The notes beneath the pieces were generated by a model that worked only from the letters and a program-made list of their open reading frames with translations, did no database searches and was not told the DNA's origin. Source: Faecalibacterium sp. I3-3-89 (GTDB lineage Bacteria > Bacillota > Clostridia > Oscillospirales > Ruminococcaceae). From it: 64,000 bases of DNA. The position numbers and the translations under genes were made by a program. The stretch covers positions 1,488,001 through 1,552,000 of the forward strand of contig NZ_CP094468.1 of the NCBI RefSeq assembly GCF_023347275.1, read 5' to 3'. Below, in pieces: positions 16,190-23,911 of this stretch (its first letter is position 1; each line of letters begins with the position of its first letter).

Positions 16190-16597
16190 TTATTCCTCCG
16201 CTTTCGGAGCGGCAGTCCCCTGCTTCTCCTCTTTTTTCAGCAGAGCGCTGACCTTGTCCACCAGCTCGGGCAGCATGGTCAGGGCGCGGTCGATGGTGTT
16301 GGAGCCGTCGGACAGCTGGATGGTGCGCACGCAGCCGTCCTTCACCACCAGAAAAGCCACCGGCTGGATGTTGACGCCCGCACCGCTGCCGCCGCCGAAC
16401 AGGTCCTTGTTGGCGGCGTTCTTGCCGTCAAAGTCGGTGCCTGCGGACGCAAAGCCGAAGGAGATGCGGGACACCGGCAGGATGGTGGTGCCGTCGTCGG
16501 TCTTGATGGGCTTGCCGATGATGGTGTTGGAGTCTGCCATTTGGCGGATCTTGTCCATTGTGACGTTCATTAAACCTTGAATCGGATGCTCAGCCAT
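16190..16597 (-). CDS. ytfJ: YtfJ/GerW-family sporulation-associated protein
   Basis: The 135-aa protein has the family layout: N-terminal HPIQGLMNVTMDKIRQM, then SNTIIGKPI, and a glycine-rich segment FGGGSGAGVNIQP. GerW/YtfJ is needed for germination in B. subtilis, but homologues occur in many bacteria that do not form spores. AGGAGG lies before the start. Its upstream gap (16598-16682) contains TACAATAAACTCGTAT, which is repeated exactly upstream of the site-2 protease gene. Confidence 0.9.
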   Translation of the reverse strand: MAEHPIQGLMNVTMDKIRQMADSNTIIGKPIKTDDGTTILPVSRISFGFASAGTDFDGKNAANKDLFGGGSGAGVNIQPVAFLVVKDGCVRTIQLSDGSNTIDRALTMLPELVDKVSALLKKEEKQGTAAPKAEE

Positions 16598-16659
16598 AAA
16601 ATCGGCCTCCTCTTATTATTTTCCGGGAAACCCGCAGGCTCCCTTTTCAAAGGATAACC

Positions 16660-16675
16660 ATACGAGTTTATTGTA
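16660..16675 (-). promoter_or_regulatory. Candidate -10 region with shared 16-mer, upstream of ytfJ
   Basis: Minus-strand TACAATAAACTCGTAT lies about 63 nt before ytfJ. The same 16 bases occur at 19378-19393, where TACAAT is a good -10 box. A -35 here is weak (TGGACG with 18-nt spacing). Confidence 0.35.
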
Positions 16676-16682
16676 ACACATT

Positions 16683-17411
16683 TTATAGGAAGACGTCCAG
16701 CACTTTTTCGCGCCAGAACTCGTACAGGACCCGCACCGCCGCTGCGACGATGAACAGCAGCCGGGCGCTGAGGCGGAACGAGACGCGGTCGGCCACCGTC
16801 GGCTCGGCAGAGCCGAAGTCCGGCAGGATGCGCAGCTCCTCGAAGTCGAGGTAGACGAAGCGGTCGATGACGCCGAGAGACGGGTAGAGCCACGCATTCA
16901 GCCTGCCGTAGGCGCGGGCGGCTTCGGCGGGGTCCTCGCCCCGGACGCCGAGGCAGACCCGGATCTTCGTGACCCGCAGGGAGCCGAAGACGGCTTTCGT
17001 CAGCCGCCCTGCCCCCCGCAGGATGGTCACGAGGATGTTGAGGGTGAGCTTCGCTTTCTTGCGGGGCGGCGTCTCTTTTTTGGGCTTCTTCGCCTCTTTC
17101 GCGGCCCGTTCGGCGGCTTTTTTCCGCCGCCGCTCCGCGCGGCTGGCCCGGAGCTTCGCCTTCAGCTTCCCGAAAAAGCCCTTCGGCTCCTCCGGTCCCG
17201 CAGGCGGCGGGGCGGGCCACCGGAACACCGGCAGGGTGATGCCCGGCACACCGGCCCGGATCGTCACGACGCCGTTCTCCCAGCAAAAGTCGGCGCAGAA
17301 CGGGCAGAGCAGGGCGAGGGCCAGCAGCACCAATACGATAAGGAGCAGGATGCCCACGATCTTCAGCAGGGTCAGCAGCAGCCAGCCCAGCGCCCCCAGC
17401 ACCGCCATCAT
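16683..17411 (-). CDS. DUF2953 membrane protein
   Basis: Protein of unknown function that in Firmicutes is often found beside ytfJ. I place the start at the ATG at 17411, because its ATGA overlaps the scpB stop; this gives 242 aa beginning MMAVLGALGW. A strong membrane segment covers about residues 6-32. A basic Lys/Arg-rich region follows (about 75-110), then a C-terminal region resembling the DUF2953 domain, with a second hydrophobic stretch near the end. A longer upstream start would add a poorly conserved Gly/Pro/Arg-rich tail inside scpB. Confidence 0.82.
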   Translation of the reverse strand: MMAVLGALGWLLLTLLKIVGILLLIVLVLLALALLCPFCADFCWENGVVTIRAGVPGITLPVFRWPAPPPAGPEEPKGFFGKLKAKLRASRAERRRKKAAERAAKEAKKPKKETPPRKKAKLTLNILVTILRGAGRLTKAVFGSLRVTKIRVCLGVRGEDPAEAARAYGRLNAWLYPSLGVIDRFVYLDFEELRILPDFGSAEPTVADRVSFRLSARLLFIVAAAVRVLYEFWREKVLDVFL

Positions 17412-17950
17412 CGGACCGCCTCCCCTTCCGCTCCCTCGTTCTGGCCCCGCACGGGCGGCAGGTCCGCCAGCGAGGAAAGGCCGAAGCACCGCAGGAAAAC
17501 GTCCGTTGTCCGGAAGCTCACCGGGTGGCCGGGCAGATCGAGGCGGCCCGCCTCCTCAATGAGCCCCTTCTGCAAAAGGCTGCTGACGCTGGACGAGGAA
17601 TCCACGCCGCGCACCTGCTCGATGAAGGCGCGGGAGACGGGCTGATTGTAGGCGATGACCGTCAGCGTCTCCATCGCCGCCGGGCCGAGGGGCACCGAGC
17701 GCCTCGCGTCCAGCAGGCGGCGGACGCAGTCGGCCCACTCGGTCTTGGTCGCCAGCTGCCAGCGGGTGTCCAGATGGAGCAGGCAGAGGCCCGAATCCTC
17801 CCGGGCATAGCGGGCGCGCAGGTCCTCCAGCGCAGTCTCCACTGCGGTCTGGGGCAGCTGGACGGCGGCGGCGAGCTTATCGGCGCTTACCGGGTCGCCC
17901 GCCGCAAAAAGCATCGCCTCGACGGCGGCTTTGGTCTGTTTCTGGTTCAT
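17408..17950 (-). CDS. scpB: Segregation and condensation protein B
   Basis: Winged-helix subunit of the SMC-ScpA-ScpB condensin that compacts and separates chromosomes. The 180-aa product has two winged-helix domains, with the typical LTVIAYNQPVSRAFIEQVRG near residues 95-115. It overlaps scpA by 4 bp and the DUF2953 gene by 4 bp, so all three appear translationally coupled. Confidence 0.95.
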   Translation of the reverse strand: MNQKQTKAAVEAMLFAAGDPVSADKLAAAVQLPQTAVETALEDLRARYAREDSGLCLLHLDTRWQLATKTEWADCVRRLLDARRSVPLGPAAMETLTVIAYNQPVSRAFIEQVRGVDSSSSVSSLLQKGLIEEAGRLDLPGHPVSFRTTDVFLRCFGLSSLADLPPVRGQNEGAEGEAVR

Positions 17951-18678
17951 TCTTCCTCCTTTGCCTTTTCACGGGGCAGGCGTCCCCGCTGCATGGCCAG
18001 CTCCCCCTTCGGGCCGAGGGTGACGCGCCCGCCGCGCACCAGCTCCAGCAGCGCCAGAAAGGTGGCCACGTTGGTGCTGCGGCTCTGGCTGCGGGCGAAG
18101 AGCTGGCTCATCCGGGCCGCGCCGCCCGCGATGAGGCGGCGCAGGATGTACACCACCCGGCTGCTCACCGACACCTGCGGGGCGGCCACCAGCGGCTCAA
18201 AGACCGCCTGTGTCGGGACGCGCCGGGCGGGCGTGCGGCCCATCAGCCCCTCCCAGCAGTCGGCCAGCACCTGCGGCAGATGGTTGAGAGCGTAAGTCTC
18301 GTCCCGTTCCAGCCGCAGCGGCGGGCGGACGAAGGTGGGCGACGCCTCGGCGGCGGCGCGGAGCGCGGCCGACATCCGGCGGCACTGGTCGTACTCGATG
18401 AGCTGGCCGGTCAGCTCCTGCTTCATCCGCTCACCCTCGGTGCTGCGGGGCAGCAGCAGGTAGCTCTTCATCTCCACGAGATGGGCCGCCATCTCGATAA
18501 AGGAGCTGGAAACGTCAGGGTCCACGGCCTGTGCGGCCTCCACGGTGCGGGTGTACTGGTCGATCAGCGCAAGGATGGGGATGTTGTGCAGGTCCATCTT
18601 GTGCTTCGTTACCAGCGCCAGAAGCAGCTCCAGCGGCCCCTCGAACTCCTCCAGATGAAAGGTAAGCTCCTCCGCCAT
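17947..18678 (-). CDS. scpA: Segregation and condensation protein A
   Basis: Kleisin subunit of the SMC complex. The N-terminal motif FEGPLELLLALVTKHKMDL binds the SMC neck; the C-terminal winged helix binds the SMC head. I set the start at 18678 (MAEELTFHL, 243 aa), because this ATG overlaps the site-2 protease stop as ATGA. The longer reading frame to 18762 would put 28 unrelated residues inside that gene. Its stop overlaps scpB by 4 bp. Confidence 0.95.
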   Translation of the reverse strand: MAEELTFHLEEFEGPLELLLALVTKHKMDLHNIPILALIDQYTRTVEAAQAVDPDVSSSFIEMAAHLVEMKSYLLLPRSTEGERMKQELTGQLIEYDQCRRMSAALRAAAEASPTFVRPPLRLERDETYALNHLPQVLADCWEGLMGRTPARRVPTQAVFEPLVAAPQVSVSSRVVYILRRLIAGGAARMSQLFARSQSRSTNVATFLALLELVRGGRVTLGPKGELAMQRGRLPREKAKEEE

Positions 18679-19352
18679 CAGATCACCGCCCCCAGAGATG
18701 CGTAGTAGGCCGAATAGGCGATGCTGTCGATGTACTGGGTGCCTGCGTCCAGCAGGTCCCACACCACGCTGTTCATCACGCTCAACGGGCCGTCCAGAAC
18801 GCCGCTCCAGACCGCCGCGAGCATCACCACAAGGATGACCTTTTCATACTTCATCATCCCGAAGTAGATGCGCTCGGGCAGCACCGCCAGCAGCACCCGG
18901 CTGCCGTCCAGCGGGGGCACGGGGATGAGGTTGAACACCGCGAGGCTCACGTCCATGTACACTAAGTATTGCAGGAAGAGCGCCAAAAAAATCGTCGCTT
19001 CGTTGACGGGTGCCCAATAATAGAGCAGCTTCCAGACCACCATCGACAGGTAGGCCAAAATCAGGTTCGCCACCGGGCCGGCCAGCGCGGTGAGGGCCAT
19101 GCCCTGCTTGGGGTTTTTAAAGTTGCGGGGGTCGGTGGAGACAGGCTTTGCCCAGCCCACGCCCGCAAACACCATGCACAGCGTGCCCAGCAGGTCGAAA
19201 TGGCGGAAAGGGTTCAGCGACAGCCGCCCCTGCTGCTTGGCCGTGGGGTCGCCCAGCAGCCATGCAGCCAGCGCGTGGCCTGCCTCGTGGAAGGGGATGA
19301 CGGTCAGAGCGGCCAGCACCCGTGCGAGGGTATAAAACATTCTTGGGGTCAT
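18678..19352 (-). CDS. Site-2 protease family (M50) membrane metallopeptidase
   Basis: Intramembrane zinc protease of the short, PDZ-less S2P type. The HEAGH zinc motif lies at residues 22-26 in the first hydrophobic segment. The third ligand region reads PVPPLDGSRV near residue 143. About five to six membrane segments are visible in 224 aa. It overlaps scpA by 4 bp and heads the scpA-scpB operon. Its natural substrate is unknown; a role in regulated proteolysis is inferred only from the family. Confidence 0.9.
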   Translation of the reverse strand: MTPRMFYTLARVLAALTVIPFHEAGHALAAWLLGDPTAKQQGRLSLNPFRHFDLLGTLCMVFAGVGWAKPVSTDPRNFKNPKQGMALTALAGPVANLILAYLSMVVWKLLYYWAPVNEATIFLALFLQYLVYMDVSLAVFNLIPVPPLDGSRVLLAVLPERIYFGMMKYEKVILVVMLAAVWSGVLDGPLSVMNSVVWDLLDAGTQYIDSIAYSAYYASLGAVI

Positions 19353-19387
19353 GGTGTTCTCCTATTTTCTATAAGATATACGAGTTT

Positions 19388-19416
19388 ATTGTACTATTTT
19401 TTTCGTGTTTAGACAA
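19388..19416 (-). promoter_or_regulatory. Promoter for the S2P-scpA-scpB operon
   Basis: Minus-strand TTGTCT (19411-19416), 17-nt spacer, TACAAT (19388-19393). The -10 and the following ten bases (19378-19393) are identical to the region upstream of ytfJ. Confidence 0.6.
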
Positions 19417-19465
19417 GCGTTTGGCCCTCAGACGAAAAAAAGCCGCAAAAAAATTGAAAAGGGGG

Positions 19466-19494
19466 TTGCTTTTTGGCGGCTGTTCTGGTAAAAT
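19466..19494 (+). promoter_or_regulatory. Promoter for rpmB
   Basis: TTGCTT (19466-19471), 17-nt spacer, TAAAAT (19489-19494), about 54 nt before the rpmB ATG. It faces away from the S2P promoter, so 19353-19547 is a divergent control region. Confidence 0.65.
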
Positions 19495-19547
19495 AGTCAA
19501 GCTGATTATTTTGATTCCATAACTTCACTGTAGGAGGTGCAAGTACC

Positions 19548-19736
19548 ATGGCTAAGTGTGAATGCTGCGGCAAGGGTGTTACCTTCGGTATCAAGGTCTC
19601 TCACTCTCATCGCCGTTCCAACCGTACCTGGAAGCCGAATGTCCGTCGTGTCAAGGCGGTCGTGGAGGGTTCTCCCAAGTATATCTACGCATGCTCCCGC
19701 TGCCTGCGCGCTGGCAAAGTCACCCGCGCTGTCTAA
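19548..19736 (+). CDS. rpmB: 50S ribosomal protein L28
   Basis: The 62-aa protein is a clear L28: MAKCECCGKGVTFGIKVSHS, then the RSNRTWKPNVRRV core. It carries a zinc-ribbon type Cys set (CECC near the N-terminus, CSRC near the C-terminus), i.e. the zinc-binding C+ form. An AGGAGGTG lies 8 nt before the ATG. It has its own promoter and terminator. In B. subtilis rpmB neighbours yloU-yloV; here that pair is 31 kb away. Confidence 0.97.
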   Translation: MAKCECCGKGVTFGIKVSHSHRRSNRTWKPNVRRVKAVVEGSPKYIYACSRCLRAGKVTRAV

Positions 19737-19749
19737 GCTGATGCGTATT

Positions 19750-19780
19750 GCCGGTCACTTTGTCGAGTGGCCGGCTTTTT
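19750..19780 (+). terminator. Terminator after rpmB
   Basis: Perfect 10-bp stem GCCGGTCACT / AGTGGCCGGC with a TTGTCG loop, followed by TTTTT, 13 nt after the rpmB stop. Confidence 0.85.
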
Positions 19781-19812
19781 ATTTTATCACCGGACTTTGG
19801 GAGGAAACTGAG

Positions 19813-19989
19813 ATGGCACTGCCGAGCGACCCGATCATGCTGCTGAGCGTGGTCAACCTCAAGCTGCGCGACTTCTACCCCAGCCTCGACGCCCTCTGCG
19901 ACGACATGGACGCAGACAGGGACGCCCTGTGCAAGACGCTTTCCGCCGTGGGCTACGCCTACGACGCAGCACGCAATCAATTCATCTGA
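19813..19989 (+). CDS. DUF4250 domain-containing small protein
   Basis: A 58-aa protein, MALPSDPIMLLSVVNLKLRD at its start, which matches my memory of the DUF4250 family in clostridia. The family is small, acidic and of unknown function. It looks like a compact helical fold (LDALCDDMDADRDAL) ending in YDAARNQFI. GGGAGGA precedes the ATG. It starts 33 nt after the L28 terminator and is followed 19 nt later by the COG4947-type gene, so it may be co-transcribed with it. Confidence 0.85.
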   Translation: MALPSDPIMLLSVVNLKLRDFYPSLDALCDDMDADRDALCKTLSAVGYAYDAARNQFI

Positions 19990-20008
19990 CAGGAAGGAGC
20001 TTTTCAGG

Positions 20009-20764
20009 ATGGAAGGCACTTATTACAAAGAGTGGAGCGCGGTGCTCGACCGCGCGATGGAGTTCAAGGTCTACGGCCACGGCGGCGTGCCGGTGCTGGC
20101 ACTGCCCGCCCGGGGCGGCCGTTTCTACGACTGGGAGAACAACGGGATGCCCGAGGCCGCAGCACGGCTGCTGCACGAGGGAAAGATGCAGCTCTTCTGC
20201 GCCGACAGCATCGACGCCGAGAGCCTGCTGGCGGGCCACGAGACGCCCCGCCGCCGGGCCGAGATGCAGGAAAAGTATTTCGTCTACCTGACTGCCGAGC
20301 TTGCCCCCCGCATCGCCGCGCTGAACGCCCCGGAGGCCAAAAAGCCTCCCCTCATCTGGTGCGCTGGCGTGGACACCGGCGCCTATCAGGCCGTCCAGTG
20401 CCGCCTGCGCCGCCCCGGGGTCTTTGCGGGCGCGGTGGGTCTGTCGGGCCTGTACGACATGAGCCGCTTCCTCGGCGGCTGTGAGGACGACCTTGTCCTC
20501 CGCAGCAGCCCCCTCGCCGCCCTGCGGAAGAACGGCATCTGCAACAAAAACCTGCTGGCCAAGGCCGAGGAGAACACCCTCCTGCTCTGCGTGGGTCAGG
20601 GCGGCTACGAGGGCGACGCCCTCGCCGACACGCAGGCGCTGGCCGACACCCTGAAGGAGACCGGCCTGCCCTGCCACCTCGAAGTCTGGGGCGGCGACGT
20701 CTCCCACGACTGGTACTGGTGGGGCAAGGAGTTCGGGATGTTTGCCGAGCGTCTGTTCGGCTGA
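20009..20764 (+). CDS. COG4947-like alpha/beta-hydrolase fold protein, catalytic Ser replaced
   Basis: The 251-aa protein matches the COG4947 esterase family over its length: GRFYDWENNGM, LFCADSIDAES, FAGAVGLSGLYDM, and a terminal SHDWYWW with the expected catalytic His. The nucleophile elbow, normally of the form GCSxGA, reads GVDTGAY (codons GGC GTG GAC ACC GGC), so the serine is Asp. Unless another residue substitutes, serine-esterase activity is unlikely. It is followed 18 nt later by the sugar isomerase-like gene with an AAGGAGG, so they form one unit. Confidence 0.82.
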   Translation: MEGTYYKEWSAVLDRAMEFKVYGHGGVPVLALPARGGRFYDWENNGMPEAAARLLHEGKMQLFCADSIDAESLLAGHETPRRRAEMQEKYFVYLTAELAPRIAALNAPEAKKPPLIWCAGVDTGAYQAVQCRLRRPGVFAGAVGLSGLYDMSRFLGGCEDDLVLRSSPLAALRKNGICNKNLLAKAEENTLLLCVGQGGYEGDALADTQALADTLKETGLPCHLEVWGGDVSHDWYWWGKEFGMFAERLFG

Positions 20765-20782
20765 GCGTAAGGAGGATGCGGG

Positions 20783-21616
20783 ATGTCTGAATTTATCGTC
20801 GGCGCACGAGGCCATGATTTTGGCCGTCACGGCGTGGAAGAGCTGCTCTGCTCCATCGGAGACGCAGGCTTTCGCTGCACCCAGCTGGCCTACACCAAGG
20901 CCGTGGAGGGGGTCAAGAGCTATGCAGACGTGACCCCTGCGCTGGTGGACGCCACCAACGCCGCCGTCCAGAAGAGCGGCGTGTCCATCGCCGTAGACGG
21001 CACCTACGTCGAGCTGGGCTATGCAGACGAGGACAAGCGCCGCGCCGAGGTGGCGAAGGCCCTGAGTCAGGTGCCGGTGGCAAAGGCTCTCCGGGCCGGC
21101 TGCATGGGCAGCGAGACCACCAACATGGCAAAGCAGCCCACCGTGAGCCGCAAAGAGGCGCAGGAGGCCCTGCTTCGCAGCCTCGGCGAGATCATCCCCA
21201 TCTGCGAAGAGCAGGGCGTGCTCTTCGCGGTGGAGTGCGTCTATTACCATTCCATGAACACCCCCGAGGCCGTCCGGATGGTGCTGGACACCATCGCCAG
21301 CCCCAACCTCCGGGTCATCTGCGACCTTGCGAATTACGTCGGCCCCGAGAACGCCTCGGTGGACGCCCAGCGCCGCATCTGGGACAAGGTCGGCAGCTGG
21401 TACGGCGATAAGATCGTGGCCGTCCACTTCAAGGGCCAGAACTTCCAGCCCGACGGCACCCTCTACTCCACCAGCCTCGAGGATTCCTGCGTGGACTACA
21501 AAGGCGGCTTCGAGATGCTGCGCGCCCTGCCCCAGCCCGTCCTCCCCGTCCTGCGGGAGGAGGCTGTCCCGGCCCGCGCCGCCAGCGATATTGCGTTCAT
21601 GAAGAGCTTTTTCTGA
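20783..21616 (+). CDS. Sugar phosphate isomerase/epimerase (xylose isomerase-like TIM barrel)
   Basis: A 277-aa AP-endonuclease-2/xylose-isomerase-like TIM barrel. Metal-binding candidates are visible in the expected strands: FAVECVYYHSMN (Glu/His), VICDLANYV (Asp), VAVHFKGQNF (His) and the late EAVPARAA region (Glu). Family members isomerise or epimerise sugars, keto acids or cyclitols. The substrate cannot be assigned. No transporter or kinase gene is alongside to suggest one. The repeat copy at 21631 begins 15 nt after its stop. Confidence 0.8.
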   Translation: MSEFIVGARGHDFGRHGVEELLCSIGDAGFRCTQLAYTKAVEGVKSYADVTPALVDATNAAVQKSGVSIAVDGTYVELGYADEDKRRAEVAKALSQVPVAKALRAGCMGSETTNMAKQPTVSRKEAQEALLRSLGEIIPICEEQGVLFAVECVYYHSMNTPEAVRMVLDTIASPNLRVICDLANYVGPENASVDAQRRIWDKVGSWYGDKIVAVHFKGQNFQPDGTLYSTSLEDSCVDYKGGFEMLRALPQPVLPVLREEAVPARAASDIAFMKSFF

Positions 21617-21630
21617 AGCCCCGCCCACGA

Positions 21631-21819
21631 AAGGCTCTCCCTTTGGGAGAGCTGGCGCGCAAGCGCCTGAGAGGGCAAGGACGCTGCCAAACAGCTCTTA
21701 CACTGCGATATATCGCTCCGACAAAGGACCTGCTTATCGCTGTGCAGCGGCTCTTTCGTGCCGGGCTTGCCCTCTCCGTCATCGCAAGCGATGACACCTC
21801 TCCCAAAGGGAGAGGCTTT
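21631..21819 (+). repeat. Interspersed repeat, copy B
   Basis: Same structure as copy A: hairpin GGCTCTCCCTTTGGGAGAGC, the core GAGAGGGCAAGGACGCTG, an interior with ATCGCTGTGCAGCGGC, then GGCTTGCCCTCTCCGTC and the end hairpin CTCTCCCAAAGGGAGAG. A further partial end (GCTCCCAAAGGGAGAGGC) follows at about 21867-21886, separated by unrelated sequence. Together these fill the 342-nt gene-free stretch between the isomerase and the pseudokinase. The first hairpin may serve as terminator for the upstream operon. Confidence 0.8.
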
Positions 21820-21866
21820 GGCATTCCGCAGCGCTTCGTTTGCGTCTTGCTGGCGGCGGTCGTCGC

Positions 21867-21894
21867 CGTTGCTCCCAAAGGGAGAGGCTTTTCA
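21867..21894 (+). repeat. Solo end of the interspersed repeat
   Basis: GCTCCCAAAGGGAGAGGCTTTT repeats the right end of copy B about 70 nt further on, without the rest of the element. It suggests a nested insertion or a duplicated end. Confidence 0.55.
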
Positions 21895-21958
21895 TAAAAC
21901 CGAAAACATCTGCAACACTTCTTCGATTCCCGAAGACCGTATTGCAGATGTTTTTTGT

Positions 21959-23662
21959 TTAATCCGTATCGTATTCAATGCCATCCTGCACGGCGTCACC
22001 GCCGACGGCGGGGCCTTCGGTGTCAGGCGGCGTTTCGGTACTGCCGGGGGCGCTGGCGGCATCGCCCGCGATATAGAGCACCACCGTGGTGCCCACCTCC
22101 ACCATCGTCCCGGCGTCCTCGCTGGCCGAGACGACACAGCCTGCGGCCTCCGAGCCGTCGTTGACCACCGTGAAGCAGGTGGCGTTCAGCCCCTTGGCGG
22201 CAAGCTCCTGCACGGCGCTGTCCTGCGTCTGGCCGATGATGTCGGGCATCTCCATCATCTGGGGGCCTCGGCTGACCACGAGGCTGATGGTGTCCCCCTT
22301 CTGGATGACCTCGCCCGCCTCCGGCGTCTGCCGGATGATGCGGCCCTTCTCCACCGTGTTGCTGTATTCCAGCGTAACATAGAAGAGGTAGTCGTTGATA
22401 TAGCTGCGGTTGTTCCGCACCTCCGCGTCATAGTCGCGGCCCACGAGATCTGGCGTCAGGGCGACGGTTTCGTTTACCGGCTCGCTGGCGGCCTCGCTGA
22501 CGGAGTCCGGCTCCGAGGGCGCGGGGCGGGCGTCGTTCTGGCGGCTCAGAAGCCCCCAGAGGATCAGCACAATGAGGACGCTCAGCAGGATGAGGATGCC
22601 GGCCAGCAGGTTGCGGACGCTGAGCAGCTCGGCCTTTGCGGGCGCTCTCGTCTCCTGCGGGGCGGGAGACGTCCGGGGGGCCAGACTCCCGGCCAGCTCC
22701 TCGGCATACTCCCGCTCCGAGAGGGCGCGGAAGAGCTGCTGGACGGTCTGGATGCGCTCCACCGGCTTGAGGCGGAGGCCCAGATACAGCGTCTCCGAGA
22801 CGTAGGGCGGCACAGCCGAGGAGACGGTGCGGGCCCTGGGGTTGGAGTCGGAGACGAGGCGCTGGGCCGCCGGGACGGGGCTTACCCCGCAGACCATCCG
22901 GTAGAACACCGCCGCAAGGCTGTATTCGTCGGTGTAGCGGCCCTCGAACTCCGCTGTGGAATACTGCTCCGGGGCCGAGTAGCCCTCGTACAGCTGCTCG
23001 TGGAGGCCGCTGCCCGCCGTCCGCAGGCCCACCGTCGCATAGCCCGTCAGCCGGGCGCGGCCATTGTCCAGAATGCGGATGTTGGCCGGGCAGATGCCCC
23101 GGTGCACAAGCCCCACCTGATGCATGGCCTCCACCCCCCGGAACACCGGCTCGAGCATCGCGCAGGCCTGCTGCGGCGTCACAGTGCCGTGCTCTTCGAG
23201 CCACTTCTGGAGCGGACAGCCGCCGGGGTTCTCCATGACGGCGTAGACCGTGTTGTTCTCTTCAAAGACGTCCAGCACCGCCTCGAGGCCGTTGGCCGGG
23301 GTGATGCGCTGGATGAAGCGGTAGAGGTCGGCAAAGTCCATCCGGGTGGTCTTGAACAGCACCTCGCTGCCGGGCTTCGGGCGGAGGATGCAGTCCTTCC
23401 CCCGCTCTGCGGCCAGCGTCAGGGGCATATACTCCTTGATGGTCACGCGGAAAAGCCCGGTATTCTCGACGCCCCGGTAGAGGATGCCCTCGCCGTCCAC
23501 GCTCTTGATGTCCCCCACCGTATACCGGCCCGCCAGCACCGTGCCCGCGGGGAGACTGCCCGCCGGGTTGCGCCCTGCAAGCTCCCGGCCGCAGTGGGGA
23601 CACTGTGCCCTCCCCTCTTCCAGCTCCTGCATACAGTATGGACAAATGCGCTTTCGCTCCAT
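21959..23662 (-). CDS. Zinc-ribbon PASTA pseudokinase
   Basis: A 567-aa protein with an N-terminal zinc ribbon (C7PYC10 ... C21PHC24), a kinase-like domain (about 45-305), one membrane segment (about 365-390) and two or more C-terminal PASTA repeats. A likely VAIK-type Lys remains (VTIKEYMP). However, the HRD loop reads LVHRGICPANI, with the catalytic Asp as Gly, and the DFG position reads LTGYA, so it should not phosphorylate. It may sense the wall or scaffold PrkC partners. I use the ATG at 23662, preceded by GGGAGGGG, rather than an upstream alternative. Confidence 0.85.
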   Translation of the reverse strand: MERKRICPYCMQELEEGRAQCPHCGRELAGRNPAGSLPAGTVLAGRYTVGDIKSVDGEGILYRGVENTGLFRVTIKEYMPLTLAAERGKDCILRPKPGSEVLFKTTRMDFADLYRFIQRITPANGLEAVLDVFEENNTVYAVMENPGGCPLQKWLEEHGTVTPQQACAMLEPVFRGVEAMHQVGLVHRGICPANIRILDNGRARLTGYATVGLRTAGSGLHEQLYEGYSAPEQYSTAEFEGRYTDEYSLAAVFYRMVCGVSPVPAAQRLVSDSNPRARTVSSAVPPYVSETLYLGLRLKPVERIQTVQQLFRALSEREYAEELAGSLAPRTSPAPQETRAPAKAELLSVRNLLAGILILLSVLIVLILWGLLSRQNDARPAPSEPDSVSEAASEPVNETVALTPDLVGRDYDAEVRNNRSYINDYLFYVTLEYSNTVEKGRIIRQTPEAGEVIQKGDTISLVVSRGPQMMEMPDIIGQTQDSAVQELAAKGLNATCFTVVNDGSEAAGCVVSASEDAGTMVEVGTTVVLYIAGDAASAPGSTETPPDTEGPAVGGDAVQDGIEYDTD

Positions 23663-23695
23663 GTCGGCCCCTCCCCATCCTCTTGTTTCCTTTTT

Positions 23696-23704
23696 ATTAT
23701 AGCA
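23696..23704 (-). promoter_or_regulatory. Extended -10 promoter for the pseudokinase gene
   Basis: Minus-strand TGCTATAAT, an extended -10, lies about 35 nt upstream of the chosen start. The -35 is weak. Confidence 0.5.
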
Positions 23705-23774
23705 TAGCCTGCGCAAAAATGGTATCGCCCTTTCTTAACTGCCCCAAAAAGCCCCCTCTTCTTTCCGCAAACGC

Positions 23775-23822
23775 AAAAAGACCCCCGGCCCGTGCAGAAA
23801 GCACGAAGCCGTGGGCCTTTTC
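23775..23822 (-). terminator. Likely terminator after the small secreted protein
   Basis: An imperfect long hairpin (GGCCCACGGCTTCGTGC against GCACGGGCCGGGGGTC) followed by TTTTTG on the minus strand, about 90 nt after the stop at 23912. It would end the capsule-type operon. Confidence 0.6.
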
Positions 23823-23911
23823 ATTCGGTTGGGTCTTTCCCATCCCTCAGAGCCGTTTCGGGCCGGAGATAAACGCCCCCTCCTGCCCGGAATGCTGCTC
23901 AGGAGTCCATT

